From CAZJRB01 sp964547995 (lineage in GTDB: Bacteria; Planctomycetota; Planctomycetia; Pirellulales; Thermoguttaceae), in contig CAZJRB010000007.1 in NCBI GenBank assembly GCA_964547995.1, forward strand, positions 55,550 to 119,549: a stretch of 64,000 bases of DNA. Direction: 5' to 3'. Each line of letters begins with the position of its first letter. The stretch's first letter is position 1. Under the pieces are notes generated by a model, which saw only the letters and a program-made list of their open reading frames with translations, was not told where the DNA came from and made no database searches. A program made the translations under genes and the position numbers. Of this stretch, positions 35,901-43,031 are shown piece by piece.

Positions 35901-36189
35901 CCCCGATGCCTCAGCGGTCGAAGGCCGCGGGTACGGCGCCGATTACCAAACGTATTACTTCGAGAGGCTCGGTGCCGACAAGCGCGGCAACGATCAGAGC
36001 GCCCTGTTCGATTTTGACCACCTCCCGTCGCTCGAAGCCGCATCGAACCGGTCGTCGAACGCCCCGCTTGATCTCCTCTACGAGACGCTGGCGTCCGATC
36101 AGGTCGGCGATACCGCCGGGGGGGACGCTGAAGAAGCCGTTCCCCTCGGCCTGGTATTGCAGACGGTGGGGAATTGGCAAGACGTCTGA
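29968..36189 (+). CDS. Giant secreted protein C: DUF4347, PKD, SdrD-B and propeller with inserted domains
   Basis: A 2073-aa protein with leader MKPFLPRLRRLRVETLEQRRLLS. Predicted order: DUF4347 (about residues 27-190; ILSHGIAGQFHLG, YVYGCNVADG), a beta-rich region (193-420), a PKD-like domain starting near 424, a legume-lectin-like insert (about 456-731), a second PKD-like domain (794-895), a cadherin-like region with a jelly-roll-like insert (998-1173), an SdrD B-like domain (1184-1296), and seven SBBP-like repeats (1296-1931). The second repeat is split by a third insert (1393-1568). The shared tail ends the protein. The ATG at 29968 matches the paralogues. DUF4347 and PKD suggest a large extracellular adhesin. 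Confidence 0.83.
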   Translation: MKPFLPRLRRLRVETLEQRRLLSVVGNSDIVLIDSGLPDAEFLAQAVEKDAMLLFYDSEHSPSEVLAQVEALADLQDGTIASLSILSHGIAGQFHLGNEPVSADMSPEQVSAWQTLSTRLADGANIYVYGCNVADGLGAGQALLDSLADLTGGDVFASNDLTGEGGDWDLEAASAGDEAELAAGPLIPLDADVLKDYSATLDGEVAILDPWVSWDDGGGPFSYTVSAGSNRALVFVVSAEHSSSIGNIDGVTWGGQALTWIDTAVATAGWENHLEVWYLDEAGITAATGSTFVITGWSGGADPSDELYAAVSLENVDQTVPVGEHSPGSAMAASSVQPSSALNKRAGDLVLYATASGEQGQTQTSPEYYIEGVEIDSGGVGQVLSQATRKIVITGGTEQPAAQWSGGSNNRLVIIGAVFQHTNLPPEADGNGPYTIDEGQPVTLDAYASWDPEGDMVFVSETFMNDTAPDWTRYGGAILTSGGADPSGEGWLRLTNDTGNQSGAAIYNTAIDSGDRVRVTFDFTTYSNTGGSADGITFFLLDGSETSPAPGAYGGSLGYAQRDDPLPGVTQGYLGVGLDEYGNFANPTEGRQGGPGRIPNTVTVRGSGDGAATTPDNYQWIATSPDLGTFFGGQNLAVVSGTRPDQMGADYRRAIVMITPNGVGDLNIRVELQFGYDTDPVQVISETVTIGGFQDPVPATFKFGFTASTGGETNYHEIRNFEITTISASTDLTYEWDLDNDGFYDDATGVDPTIPWATLVALGLPSDGTPQTIGLRVTDLDLATDTAATTLTINNLPPTADPNGPYTIDEGQAMPLVLDGSGSSDPVDPLTYAWDLDDDGFYDDAVGSGPTIPWGTLGTLGLASDGTPLTIGLQVDDGDGGTGTATTTLTINNLPPTTADNTVTTGQDIPYTFTAADFNFADPNSYDSLEQVQITTLESVGSLELSGVPVNLNDVIDVADINAGNLEFVPVPGTNGTGYDSFQFRVRDDTEYSAAVSTLDLINATYDADPDGFAYADDAFGTSLPAFADGTYEAAGGYSGGGLRVYLGPGDTTGATSGGWSDTFNLASNATITVSLRYRMLMGEGYEANEYGEVILDIDGTRYGADTNNSLVHVVGDGNGGGTDDTGWLYDQLNIPLGAGNHTLTIGAYNNDATYGDEWVEVFFDDVTVTETTFNIMTIDVNPVQVVWHDVDGDGIQDAGEPGIKGAAVELFSSGGVSLGVTITDDNGSYFFGGLTEGADYYLQFRVPVGDPAYAFTIKDAGGDDAIDSDADDTGVTEVFTLVGNNLGCDAGLVNGPAPGFGFSLRAGGEDYEEAWGVATDADGNAYVVGSFEGTADFDHGPGTYTLTSTAGSVDAFVAKYSSTGALVWARRMGGTDWDDGYGIALNYDGGNVASENFEMGSLGGDWTTYSSDPGGRLRVTGAYGTAAGSYALLMDRSNRNPQTLNEAIWTVDMSGVTDPTLSFYHAEWADGQDAFSGDFTGHYNADGVAISDDGVNWHPVWDAANQATRGEWLQYSVDLAAEAAAAGMTLGPNFQIKFQQYGDRPIATGGRSDGRGYDEITITVPPAGDGSVYATGCFRGAAADFGTDVLASNGAEDIFVAKLDPSDGNFIWARRMGGTGWDDGYAVTVAGDGSVYSTGYFKGTADFDPGPGTYNLDSAGAGDVYISRLDKDGNFLGAQQMGGTNWEIGYGIAVNRGGNVHIAGYFTSTADFDPDNTHPGDTDLLTSVSGSIGDVFVAKLDAAGDFLWAQRMGGAGWDYACGIAIADDGSVYTSGYFYDTADFGATNLISDGDADIFACKLDAAGDFQWAKRMGGTGYDAGFGMAVAGDGTIYTTGYFSDTVDFDPGPGTQNLDSAGLGDVFLSQLDSNGDFVSVGQMGGAGDDCGYGIAPADNGCIYAVGSFSGTADFNPGAGTFNLTSVDNSIDIFLSDPPWKEDDPPPETADGSDNAGGNDAPGNREAPLFESADTAVTGSTAGPDASAVEGRGYGADYQTYYFERLGADKRGNDQSALFDFDHLPSLEAASNRSSNAPLDLLYETLASDQVGDTAGGDAEEAVPLGLVLQTVGNWQDV
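35836..36189 (+). repeat. C-terminal tail repeat, copy 3 of 3
   Basis: The third copy of the tail-coding DNA. Relative to copies 1 and 2 it has a short in-frame insertion near 35881 (encoding VTGST) and lacks one codon near the end (PLGL instead of PFLGL). Confidence 0.9.
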
Positions 36190-36523
36190 GCCGTCGGTCG
36201 GACGGCCGGCAACAACTGCCAAAAAGGGCTTTTCCCGGGGATTTTGCGCAAACCGCAACCCTTTTCGCCGCTTGAGATGCGATTAGAATGCCTGTTCGGT
36301 GATTGCAAGTGGCGCAAAATAGGCAAAGTGTAACGGTATGGCTTTTTGTAAGGATTAGGAATTTTCTGATGGTACCGGATACGCGGTTCAAGTGGGTGGT
36401 AATGATTTGTCGAAATGCACAAACATCATGAATTAGCGCGAAGTTTGAGCCCGGAGTCAAATCGGCGCCCTGTTCTCTACAGGAGCCCCGGCCGGGGACA
36501 CCCCAACTTCAGGAGAATAACTA
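36190..36523 (+). other. Intergenic region before the beta-barrel protein gene
   Basis: No gene is seen. A small hairpin, GCCGTC-GGTCG-GACGGC (36190-36206), follows the giant gene's stop. A relatively AT-rich stretch (36290-36430) probably holds the promoter of the next gene. CCCCGGCCGGGG near 36486-36497 is a perfect palindrome about 35 nt upstream of the start codon and would lie in the 5' leader. Confidence 0.45.
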
Positions 36524-37519
36524 ATGAAGATTTGGTCTCTCTTGTTCACGTTGTCTTTTATCATTGCCTCCCTCTGCGCCGAATCTGCGCGAGCGCAGGC
36601 TGAATCGCCATCGGACGTTGCGGCGACGGAATCCGGCGGGTCGTCTTGCAGCGATTGCGGTCAGAGCGAGTGCTGCTGTGGTTGTCGGTTGCTCGGGTTC
36701 ATGGTACCCAGCGATCCGTCCTTCTGCGACTACATCAGCCCCATCACCAATCCGACAATGTTTGAGGATCCCCGGACGTTGACTGAAGCACGTGCCATCG
36801 CCCTCAGTCAAAGGATGCCTGCCTACTTGGGCAGCCAGACTTTCCAGCTATACGCGTTACAGCTTCGTGCGGCGCTTACCGACCGCCTTTCGGTGATTGC
36901 CACCAAGGACGGGTTCATCGTTTCGCACAACGCCTTGCAGACGGACGGTTGGGCCGACATCATGATCGGGTTGAAGTACAACCTGATCACCAATTACTGC
37001 ACGCATCGACTGCTCAGCGTCGGCGCGACCTATGAGTTGCCGATTGGCAGCCCCCGTGTCCTGCAAGGTACGCCGCGAATACTTGACGGGGAATCGATCG
37101 ACGGCCAGTACAACGTATTCCTGACCGGCGGCACGCCGATCGGCTACAACGGCCACTGGATCAGCGCGTTCGGCGTTCGCATTCCCGCCAATCACGTTGT
37201 GCAGAGCGGCATGTGGTACTGGTCAAACCACTTCGACGTGAAAGCCGGCATGACCGATTTCTACGGGCTGCTTGAGATCAACTGGTATCACTGGTACGAT
37301 TCCGGCAACAACGCTGTGACAGCGGGTCTCAACGGCGGCGATCTGGTGAACCTCGGGTCGACCAACATCACCAACACCGACATCGCTACCGGCGCCTTGG
37401 GTCTCAAGTACAAGCCGCACGGCAACCTGGAAATCGGCGCCGCGTACGAAGTGCCGCTTACCAACCGGCGCGGCATTATGGGAGACCGCATCACTCTCGA
37501 CTTGATCCTTCGCTACTAG
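36524..37519 (+). CDS. Predicted outer-membrane beta-barrel-like protein
   Basis: A 331-aa protein with a clear signal peptide (residues 1-25, ending ARAQA). A Cys-rich segment follows, CSDCGQSECCCGC (46-58), which could bind metal or form disulfides. The remainder is dominated by alternating amphipathic strands (for example LLSVGATYELPIG, GALGLKYKPHGNLEIGAAY), and the chain ends in LILRY with a C-terminal aromatic, as in outer-membrane barrels. The ATG is preceded by AGGAG at 36511-36515. I do not recognise the family; a transporter or porin role is possible but unproven. Confidence 0.7.
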   Translation: MKIWSLLFTLSFIIASLCAESARAQAESPSDVAATESGGSSCSDCGQSECCCGCRLLGFMVPSDPSFCDYISPITNPTMFEDPRTLTEARAIALSQRMPAYLGSQTFQLYALQLRAALTDRLSVIATKDGFIVSHNALQTDGWADIMIGLKYNLITNYCTHRLLSVGATYELPIGSPRVLQGTPRILDGESIDGQYNVFLTGGTPIGYNGHWISAFGVRIPANHVVQSGMWYWSNHFDVKAGMTDFYGLLEINWYHWYDSGNNAVTAGLNGGDLVNLGSTNITNTDIATGALGLKYKPHGNLEIGAAYEVPLTNRRGIMGDRITLDLILRY

Positions 37520-37552
37520 GCGGATTGCGGAGAAACGAAATTCCTGAAGGTA

Positions 37553-37586
37553 AAGCCCTGCCGGCATTCCGTTGCCGGCAGGGCTT
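37553..37586 (+). terminator. 13-bp hairpin between the barrel gene and the RraA-like gene
   Basis: AAGCCCTGCCGGC pairs perfectly with GCCGGCAGGGCTT around an 8-nt loop, followed by CGTTATTAT. The T-run is weak. The hairpin ends only 7 nt before the ATG at 37594 and covers the place where a Shine-Dalgarno would be, so it may be a terminator, a translation-control element, or both. Confidence 0.6.
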
Positions 37587-37593
37587 CGTTATT

Positions 37594-38316
37594 ATGGCTA
37601 TTACCCCGGATACCCTTGACAAGTTGGCACAAACCGATACGCCGACGATCTGCAACGTGATCGAGTTGTTTGGCGTCCGGCCGCGGCACACCGGCTACAT
37701 GGACGCGCGGATCCGGGCGAATTTCCCCGAGATGCCGCCCATGGTCGGTTTCGCCTGCACGGCGGTGTTCCGCAGCGCCGCGCCGCCGCCCGGCGGCGAT
37801 GTCTACGACAGCATTGACCGGCAGCTCGATTTGTTCGGCGAATTGCCCGGCCCGGCCGTTGTCGTCTTCCAGGATCTCGACGATCCGCCGGTCGGCGCCA
37901 CCTTCGGCGAAGTGATGTGCAGCATGTACCGGGCGTTCGGCTCGACCGGGCTGATCTCGTCCGGGGCCGGCCGCGACTTGGAACAGGTCCGCGAGATCGG
38001 CTATCCGGTCTTCACCGGCTCGACGGTCTGCTCCCACGCCTGGTGCCACCTCTTGCACGTGGGGCTGCCGGTTCGCGTGGGCGGGCTGATGGTCAATCAG
38101 GGCGACCTGTTGCACGGCGACGCCAACGGCGTGACGGACATCCCGCTCGGAATCGCCGCGGAAGTGGCCGACGCCGCAGGGGAATTCATCGCCGCCGAGA
38201 AGATCATCCTCGACTACGTCCAGGGTCCCGGCGAGAAAACGCGCCAAGGGCTGGCCGCCGCCCACAAAGAGTGTCAGGCGATGGTGGACGAACTCCGAAA
38301 ACGCATCCAACGATAG
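37594..38316 (+). CDS. RraA-family protein (HMG aldolase-like)
   Basis: A 240-aa protein of the RraA/HMG-aldolase fold. Supporting features are the SxxxP-type start (TPTICNVIELFGVRPRH), the VGFACTAVF strand, VVVFQDLDDPP, the GATFGEVMCSMYRAFGSTGLISSGAGRDLEQV region with the active-site R-D, and GDLLHGDANGVTDIP. Family members cleave 4-hydroxy-4-methyl-2-oxoglutarate-type substrates with a divalent metal or bind RNase E. The canonical substrate-binding residues are only partly kept, so the substrate is uncertain. The open frame extends upstream to 37525 through the hairpin; the ATG at 37594 is the natural start. No Shine-Dalgarno is seen outside the hairpin. Confidence 0.8.
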   Translation: MAITPDTLDKLAQTDTPTICNVIELFGVRPRHTGYMDARIRANFPEMPPMVGFACTAVFRSAAPPPGGDVYDSIDRQLDLFGELPGPAVVVFQDLDDPPVGATFGEVMCSMYRAFGSTGLISSGAGRDLEQVREIGYPVFTGSTVCSHAWCHLLHVGLPVRVGGLMVNQGDLLHGDANGVTDIPLGIAAEVADAAGEFIAAEKIILDYVQGPGEKTRQGLAAAHKECQAMVDELRKRIQR

Positions 38317-38336
38317 GTGAAGCGTTCCGGGCCACC

Positions 38337-38984
38337 TTACCGGGGGGTTCTCTCAAGGCACACCTTGTTAGCGTCGGCGAACATGACCAGGGCTCGCTCC
38401 AGCCGCTTTTTGCGCTCCGGGTCGGATTCCTTTTTGGTAGCCTGCTCAAGCATGAAGCGGCCGACTTCGGGGCCCTCGACCAGGTAGATCACGCGCAGGT
38501 ACATCGCCGCGCGCTTCGACGACTTGTCCTTCGCCAGGTACCCGATAGCCGCCTTGCTGGCCGGCTTGCCGATCCGGGCCAAGGCTTGAATCACCTCGGG
38601 ATCACGGGGCGCTCGCGGGCCGGTTGCGACTCTGTAGAAACGAATGTCGATCAGATCCATCAGCGGCACCGTGGCTTGCTCGGCGCGCAGCAGCCCGAGC
38701 ATCTCGATAGCCACGTAGAAGCGACTGTCAGGCAAGTGCTGGTCGCGGTTTTGCTTGAGATGGTCGATCAACAGCAGAAGACCAAATATGTCGTTCTTTC
38801 GGTCTTGTCGCGCCTTTTCGAGAGCAGCCACCCGTGTTAGGCCGGAAGGGACCAGTTCCTCCAACGACGCGGCGGTTACCGGATCAAAGTCCGCTTGGGG
38901 CTTTTCGGCCGTGACGAGCGATGGCGCAAGCAGCGCGCCGGCCGTCAGAAAAATCCCCATAATCGTGAGTTTGCGGCTATTCAT
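38337..38984 (-). CDS. Secreted HEAT-like helical repeat protein
   Basis: A 215-aa protein with an N-terminal signal peptide (residues 1-26, ALLAPSLVTA). It has paired helices of HEAT-like type (SRFYVAIEMLGLLRAEQATVPLMDLI; VIQALARIGKPASKAAIGYL). The C-terminus is Lys/Arg-rich. It begins with a good AAGGAG 5 nt upstream of the ATG on the minus strand. No enzyme motif is seen. It converges on the RraA-like gene with a 20-bp gap. It may be a scaffold protein of the periplasm. Confidence 0.65.
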   Translation of the reverse strand: MNSRKLTIMGIFLTAGALLAPSLVTAEKPQADFDPVTAASLEELVPSGLTRVAALEKARQDRKNDIFGLLLLIDHLKQNRDQHLPDSRFYVAIEMLGLLRAEQATVPLMDLIDIRFYRVATGPRAPRDPEVIQALARIGKPASKAAIGYLAKDKSSKRAAMYLRVIYLVEGPEVGRFMLEQATKKESDPERKKRLERALVMFADANKVCLERTPR

Positions 38985-39383
38985 GGTTCACTCCTTTTTC
39001 CTTTTTCCGAGAAACGTCGGCTCAGTCGAGTCAGACGATTCGGCGGTGAAGCCACCCGACAGAATCAAGATAAGCAGGGGGGCCCAGGGCCATCGCACCA
39101 CGCGTTCGAACCGCATCGGATGCCCCCCGTGGGATCACGAGTTGGTGCTGAGAGCGGATCGCAGGCAACGTGCCTCCCACCCAACGCCGGCTTCGTACAA
39201 GCGGGCAAGGACGCCTGCCACGTTATCTGTGAACCTTACACCTTTCGGTACCGGTTGTCAACCGGTGCGCGTACACCCGAGTAGAAGGAGGGGAGCAGGT
39301 CCAAGTTTTCGGCCAACGATTCACGTAAAAAACACGCTGTCTTGCCGAAAATTGGACCAGACCCCGACTTTCTCAACGGGCTG
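38985..39383. other. Intergenic region with a GC-rich hairpin
   Basis: No gene is recognised. A GGGGGG at 39077-39082 can pair with CCCCCC at 39123-39128 around a complex 40-nt loop that contains, on the minus strand, CGATGGCCCT; this 10-mer also occurs in the MITE palindrome. The remaining bases contain no recognisable RNA gene. Confidence 0.4.
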
Positions 39384-40496
39384 CTAGCGAGCGTTCCACT
39401 CCAAGATAATCTGCCGCGATGGCTCCATGGGCTGGGGGCGTGCGGCCTGGGCCCGGATCGGCTCGAGGTCGTTCGGCGGCGTGACGCGTGGAGGTGACGG
39501 CGCGGAAGCAACGGCGTCCGCCACTGTCGGCGCGCCGGATTGGCCGCCTACCGCTCGCCAGCCGTCGCTGGGCATGGGCTTCGGCTCCGGAGCACCGTCG
39601 CGTGCGGCAAGTTCGCGCCGCGGCGGTGTAACCGCTGTCGCATTAACGACACTGCCGGGGGCATAGGGCAGCGGCCCTGCGGATGCCGTCTTGCCGGAGG
39701 GTTCCTCTGCGGAAGCCAGCATTTCGGCGGAAGGCGACGCGGCCGGGTGTTGCGGCTTGATTCGCGGCGAACCTTGCCGCACCCATGCAAGCCACCGGTT
39801 TTGCAACATCCCGGCGTCCTGGAAGCCGTAGTGGTGATGAATGGCCGCGGACCAATCGCCGGTTTCCATTCCGTCGCCGACAAACTCCACGTACTTCCGC
39901 CGCCCGCCCGTTTGAATGAGAAACGTCGCCAGCGAGTGCCCCTGGGCATACAGCGGCATGGCGTCGCGCGGGTATTGCTTCATGCGGAACATTTGGTTGA
40001 AGGCGATGCCGCGGCCGGTTTGCAGGAACTGGTAGAGCATCTTGTTGTAGTTGTTTCGTTCGCTGGCGTGCTCGACGCTGGTTGCGCCGCCCTCGTCGGC
40101 CCAGCGGGGTAGCGGCCGGCGGAAATGGCTGGCGAAGATCGTGTGGGTGATTTCGTGCGGCAAGACCGAATCGAGCAGCCGCTGGCGCGAACCTTGAATC
40201 GTCATCCGCCACCCGAAGACTTCGCCGCGGTCGAAGACAAAGGTGGTTGCCCCGCCGTTCCCCAGGCGGGGACCGACGTGAACCGTCATCACGCAGGGCC
40301 GCGACCAGTTCGGCATCGGCTTGCCAAGCCACTCGATGGCCAGATCGTAGCGGTATTTCTCAGCCGCCTGGCAGACTTCCCTGGCGAAGGCGGGCTGGGG
40401 CGCGTCCACCACAAAATTAACACTGCGGTACCGGGCGCCCATCGAAACCAAAAGCACGGCCACAAGTAAGGTGGCCCGAATGATGCGAGCTTCCAT
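39384..40496 (-). CDS. Predicted secreted zinc metallopeptidase (HExxH)
   Basis: A 370-aa protein. The N-terminus has a short signal-like segment (RIIRATLLVAVLLVSMG). The core holds LPHEITHTIFA, an HExxH zinc site (near residues 116-122), and then PRWADEGGATSVE, which supplies the downstream glutamate as in gluzincin (peptidase_MA-like) enzymes. The last 120 residues are Pro/Ala/Ser-rich and low in complexity. I took the ATG at 40496, preceded by GAGGAA; ATG at 40514 and a more distal frame start at 40577 are possible. Substrate and location are inferred. Confidence 0.75.
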   Translation of the reverse strand: MEARIIRATLLVAVLLVSMGARYRSVNFVVDAPQPAFAREVCQAAEKYRYDLAIEWLGKPMPNWSRPCVMTVHVGPRLGNGGATTFVFDRGEVFGWRMTIQGSRQRLLDSVLPHEITHTIFASHFRRPLPRWADEGGATSVEHASERNNYNKMLYQFLQTGRGIAFNQMFRMKQYPRDAMPLYAQGHSLATFLIQTGGRRKYVEFVGDGMETGDWSAAIHHHYGFQDAGMLQNRWLAWVRQGSPRIKPQHPAASPSAEMLASAEEPSGKTASAGPLPYAPGSVVNATAVTPPRRELAARDGAPEPKPMPSDGWRAVGGQSGAPTVADAVASAPSPPRVTPPNDLEPIRAQAARPQPMEPSRQIILEWNAR

Positions 40497-40949
40497 GCTC
40501 TTCCTCATTTTCATGGGGTGAAGAAGTGGGTCGGCCTTTTCCTTAAGGCCTCGGGCAACACCACCTGCCGAAAGCAAATGTCAGGCCAATCCTGCAAAAA
40601 CTTCCGGACAACCGGGTCCCAATTGACCTACTTCTCAAAAAAGGCGTGCTTCTGAGTCTCCCCGGTCCGCAGTGCAAAACTCCTCGGGCCGAAATGCGGC
40701 TTGTAAAGTCTGCAAAATGTAACCGATCGCGCCGAAACCACAAACCCCGATTTCGGTGTGCCCGCGCAAGCAATGCTAGCATTACCCCACGCACCCTTTA
40801 CAGCCCGCAATACCCGCGCCGCGAACATTACTCATGTCTCGCTTACACGGTGAGGGTTTTGCCTCCCGGCCCGTTGCAACGTAGAGTTTATAGGAAGGAG
40901 CACGTTCCAAATACGTCTTGTCCGATTCTCTTTCTGGGAGGTGCCTGTG
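40497..40949. other. Divergent intergenic region
   Basis: 453 bp between the metallopeptidase (-) and the gene at 40950 (+). No gene is supported. It should contain promoters for both directions, but I could not fix a -35/-10 pair. GCTAGC in CAATGCTAGCATT at 40775-40787 lies within a 9-bp palindrome-like stretch. An open frame on the plus strand from 40646 overlaps the real gene out of frame and is a shadow. Confidence 0.4.
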
Positions 40950-41603
40950 ATGAAACGCTCCTTAGTCAAGATATGTCTGCGGCTGTTTCCGGTCTTTCCG
41001 GCCATGTTCTTCTTAGCGGCGTGCTGCGCCACGGCATTGGGCCAATCCGCACCCAAAATCGTCCGCGTGGAGGAGGACTGGGAACTGGTCGTCGGCGAAC
41101 CGAATCCTGTCAACGACGCACCGCAGATCACGTCCGTGATCTCGCCCTTCGCCGATGTTGGTTCCCTCTACGCGGCGTTCGAAGTGAACGCCAGGAGCCT
41201 TCCCGCTTTCGTGCCGGGAGGTTTGCAGCTCCAAATCTGGAACGGCGAGACGGTCCTGAGCAACAGGAAATTCCCCAGCGGAGCCGTCTTGTCGCATCCC
41301 GGCGAAACCGTCTGCTGGACACAGAGTATTGCACTGAGTGACGGATCGCTTACCTTCGAGATCACCAACGGCAGCTCTACTACCTGGGGCGCCTTCGGCG
41401 GACAGGGGTATCTCAAGGCCGGCGTTCCCACCACTTTGGCCGATCTGAGCGCCTACGATCCCAACGTTTCCGCTCAGAATTCCAAGATCGGCTTCGCCGA
41501 AAATCGGGTGCAGTCCCTGGTGCTCAAGAGAGTCCGCAAGCACACGTCGACCGGTGAGGTGATCGAGGACGCAACCCGTAGAGTCGTCCACTCGCGCGAC
41601 TGA
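40950..41603 (+). CDS. Secreted protein of unknown function next to a TadG-like gene
   Basis: A 217-aa protein with a signal peptide (residues 1-32, CATALGQSA). The mature part has beta-rich segments, for example LQLQIWNGE and LTFEITNGSS, and ends with Lys/Arg-rich residues. It starts at an ATG with GGGAGG 8 nt upstream; an in-frame GTG lies three codons earlier. It sits 97 nt upstream of the TadG-like gene and may be part of the same pilus or surface unit. No known domain recognised. Confidence 0.65.
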   Translation: MKRSLVKICLRLFPVFPAMFFLAACCATALGQSAPKIVRVEEDWELVVGEPNPVNDAPQITSVISPFADVGSLYAAFEVNARSLPAFVPGGLQLQIWNGETVLSNRKFPSGAVLSHPGETVCWTQSIALSDGSLTFEITNGSSTTWGAFGGQGYLKAGVPTTLADLSAYDPNVSAQNSKIGFAENRVQSLVLKRVRKHTSTGEVIEDATRRVVHSRD

Positions 41604-41700
41604 AACGCCCATATCGCATGACTGATGCACGACTGATGTACAACCGAAGTCCGGAAGCGGAATTCTTCGAGTCCGCTTTTTCGACGGGGGGACCGCGGGC

Positions 41701-42822
41701 ATGAGAACTCGCCGTCACAGAAATCGATCGGGAAACGTTGCCATCCTCGCCGCGGTGATGATGATCGTCGTCTTTGCGCTGGCCGTATTCGCCGTCGATC
41801 TCGGATACCTCTACGTCGTCCGCACGGAGGAACAGCGGGCAGCCGACGCTGCCGCCATGGCCGCGGCTTGGGAATTGTGGGAGAAAGAGGGACCGCCCCA
41901 GACGGGCAACCCGCTCGACGACGTCGCACCCGCCCGTGCAGTCGCCGCCCAATATGCCGGGCTCAATTCCGTGGCCGCCTTGCCCCTCGAACTCGCCGCC
42001 GAAGACGTCGAAATCGGATACCTCCAGTCCGACGGCCAAATAGGCGCTGCGACAACTTCCCGTATCGCCACGCGAGTCCATATCCGCCGCACTCCCGACC
42101 AAAACGGTGAAATCGTGCTCTTCCTGGGCGGTCTGCTCGGCAGGGCCACCAGCAGCGTCCAGGCACAGGCAACCGCCGTCTACGGCAACGATTTCTCCGG
42201 GTTCAAGACCCCATCCAACGGCGAAAACCTCGATATCCTCCCTTTCGCGATCGACAAGGAAACCTGGGACTTGCTCCTTCAGGGGAACGGCACCGACGAC
42301 TGGACCTGGGACTCCGATGAGGAACAGGTCTCCGCAGGCCCCGACGGCATACTCGAAACCAATCTCTACCCCGGCAAGAACGCCGGCGCACCCGGAAACC
42401 GCGGGACCGTCGACGTCGGCAACCCCAACAACAGCACCGCCGACCTCAAGCGACAAATCCTCTACGGCGTCACCCCCGAGGATCTCTCCTGGCACGACGG
42501 CGAGCTGAAACTCGATGAAAACGGGGAACTCCTCCTCAACGGCGATACCGGCATCAGCGCCGCCGTGAAGGACCAACTGGAGCAAATCATCGGCCAACCC
42601 AGAATCGTTCCCATATTCACCCAGTTGCAGGGGAACGGCAACAACGCCTACTACACCATTGTCCAGTTTGCAGGCGTCCGGATCATGGAAGTCAAGCTGA
42701 CCGGAAACAAAAAGCAAGTCGTCGTCCAACCGGCGAAAATCAGCACCCTCGGCGGCATCCCCGCAGAACCCGGCACCGAAACAAGCTTCTACATCCTTTC
42801 GCCCGTCCATCTCTATCGGTGA
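41701..42822 (+). CDS. TadG-like pilus assembly protein
   Basis: A 373-aa protein. The N-terminus RSGNVAILAAVMMIVVFALAVFAVDLGYLYVVRTEEQRAADAAAMA is the TadE/TadG-type pseudopilin-like transmembrane start, with the conserved acidic residue and Q-x-AADAAALA region. The following 300 residues have no clear von Willebrand domain. It would be a minor component or adhesin of a Tad/Flp-type pilus at the envelope. No tad secretion ATPase or prepilin peptidase is in the window. The start at 41701 has no strong Shine-Dalgarno. Confidence 0.75.
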   Translation: MRTRRHRNRSGNVAILAAVMMIVVFALAVFAVDLGYLYVVRTEEQRAADAAAMAAAWELWEKEGPPQTGNPLDDVAPARAVAAQYAGLNSVAALPLELAAEDVEIGYLQSDGQIGAATTSRIATRVHIRRTPDQNGEIVLFLGGLLGRATSSVQAQATAVYGNDFSGFKTPSNGENLDILPFAIDKETWDLLLQGNGTDDWTWDSDEEQVSAGPDGILETNLYPGKNAGAPGNRGTVDVGNPNNSTADLKRQILYGVTPEDLSWHDGELKLDENGELLLNGDTGISAAVKDQLEQIIGQPRIVPIFTQLQGNGNNAYYTIVQFAGVRIMEVKLTGNKKQVVVQPAKISTLGGIPAEPGTETSFYILSPVHLYR

Positions 42823-43031
42823 CCGTACGTGGACGCACGATCCCGACAAGAGCCCCCCTGTAGAGTGGCGATGTTGCACTCGCCGTGGCCAACCGGGCAG
42901 TCGACGCTCAGGCCCGGACCCGTTACAAACCCGTTACCTTGCAAGCGAAACTTCTTGAATTCTGAAAACGTCGGAACTTTGACGGCCCCAAGGGAGTCAA
43001 ACCAGTACAAGCCTGAGGAAACGGATTTACG

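Noticed and set aside
20539..36189. PEP-CTERM/exosortase sorting signal at the ends of the giant proteins
   Set aside because: The tails end in VLQTVGNWQxV with no PEP motif, no following transmembrane helix and no basic cluster.
39077..39128. tRNA-like T-loop (GGTTCGAACG) on the minus strand
   Set aside because: No cloverleaf with a matching acceptor stem and anticodon arm can be drawn; only a G6/C6 hairpin is present.
40646..41341. 231-codon plus-strand open frame
   Set aside because: It overlaps the signal-peptide protein gene at 40950 out of frame and has no protein features.
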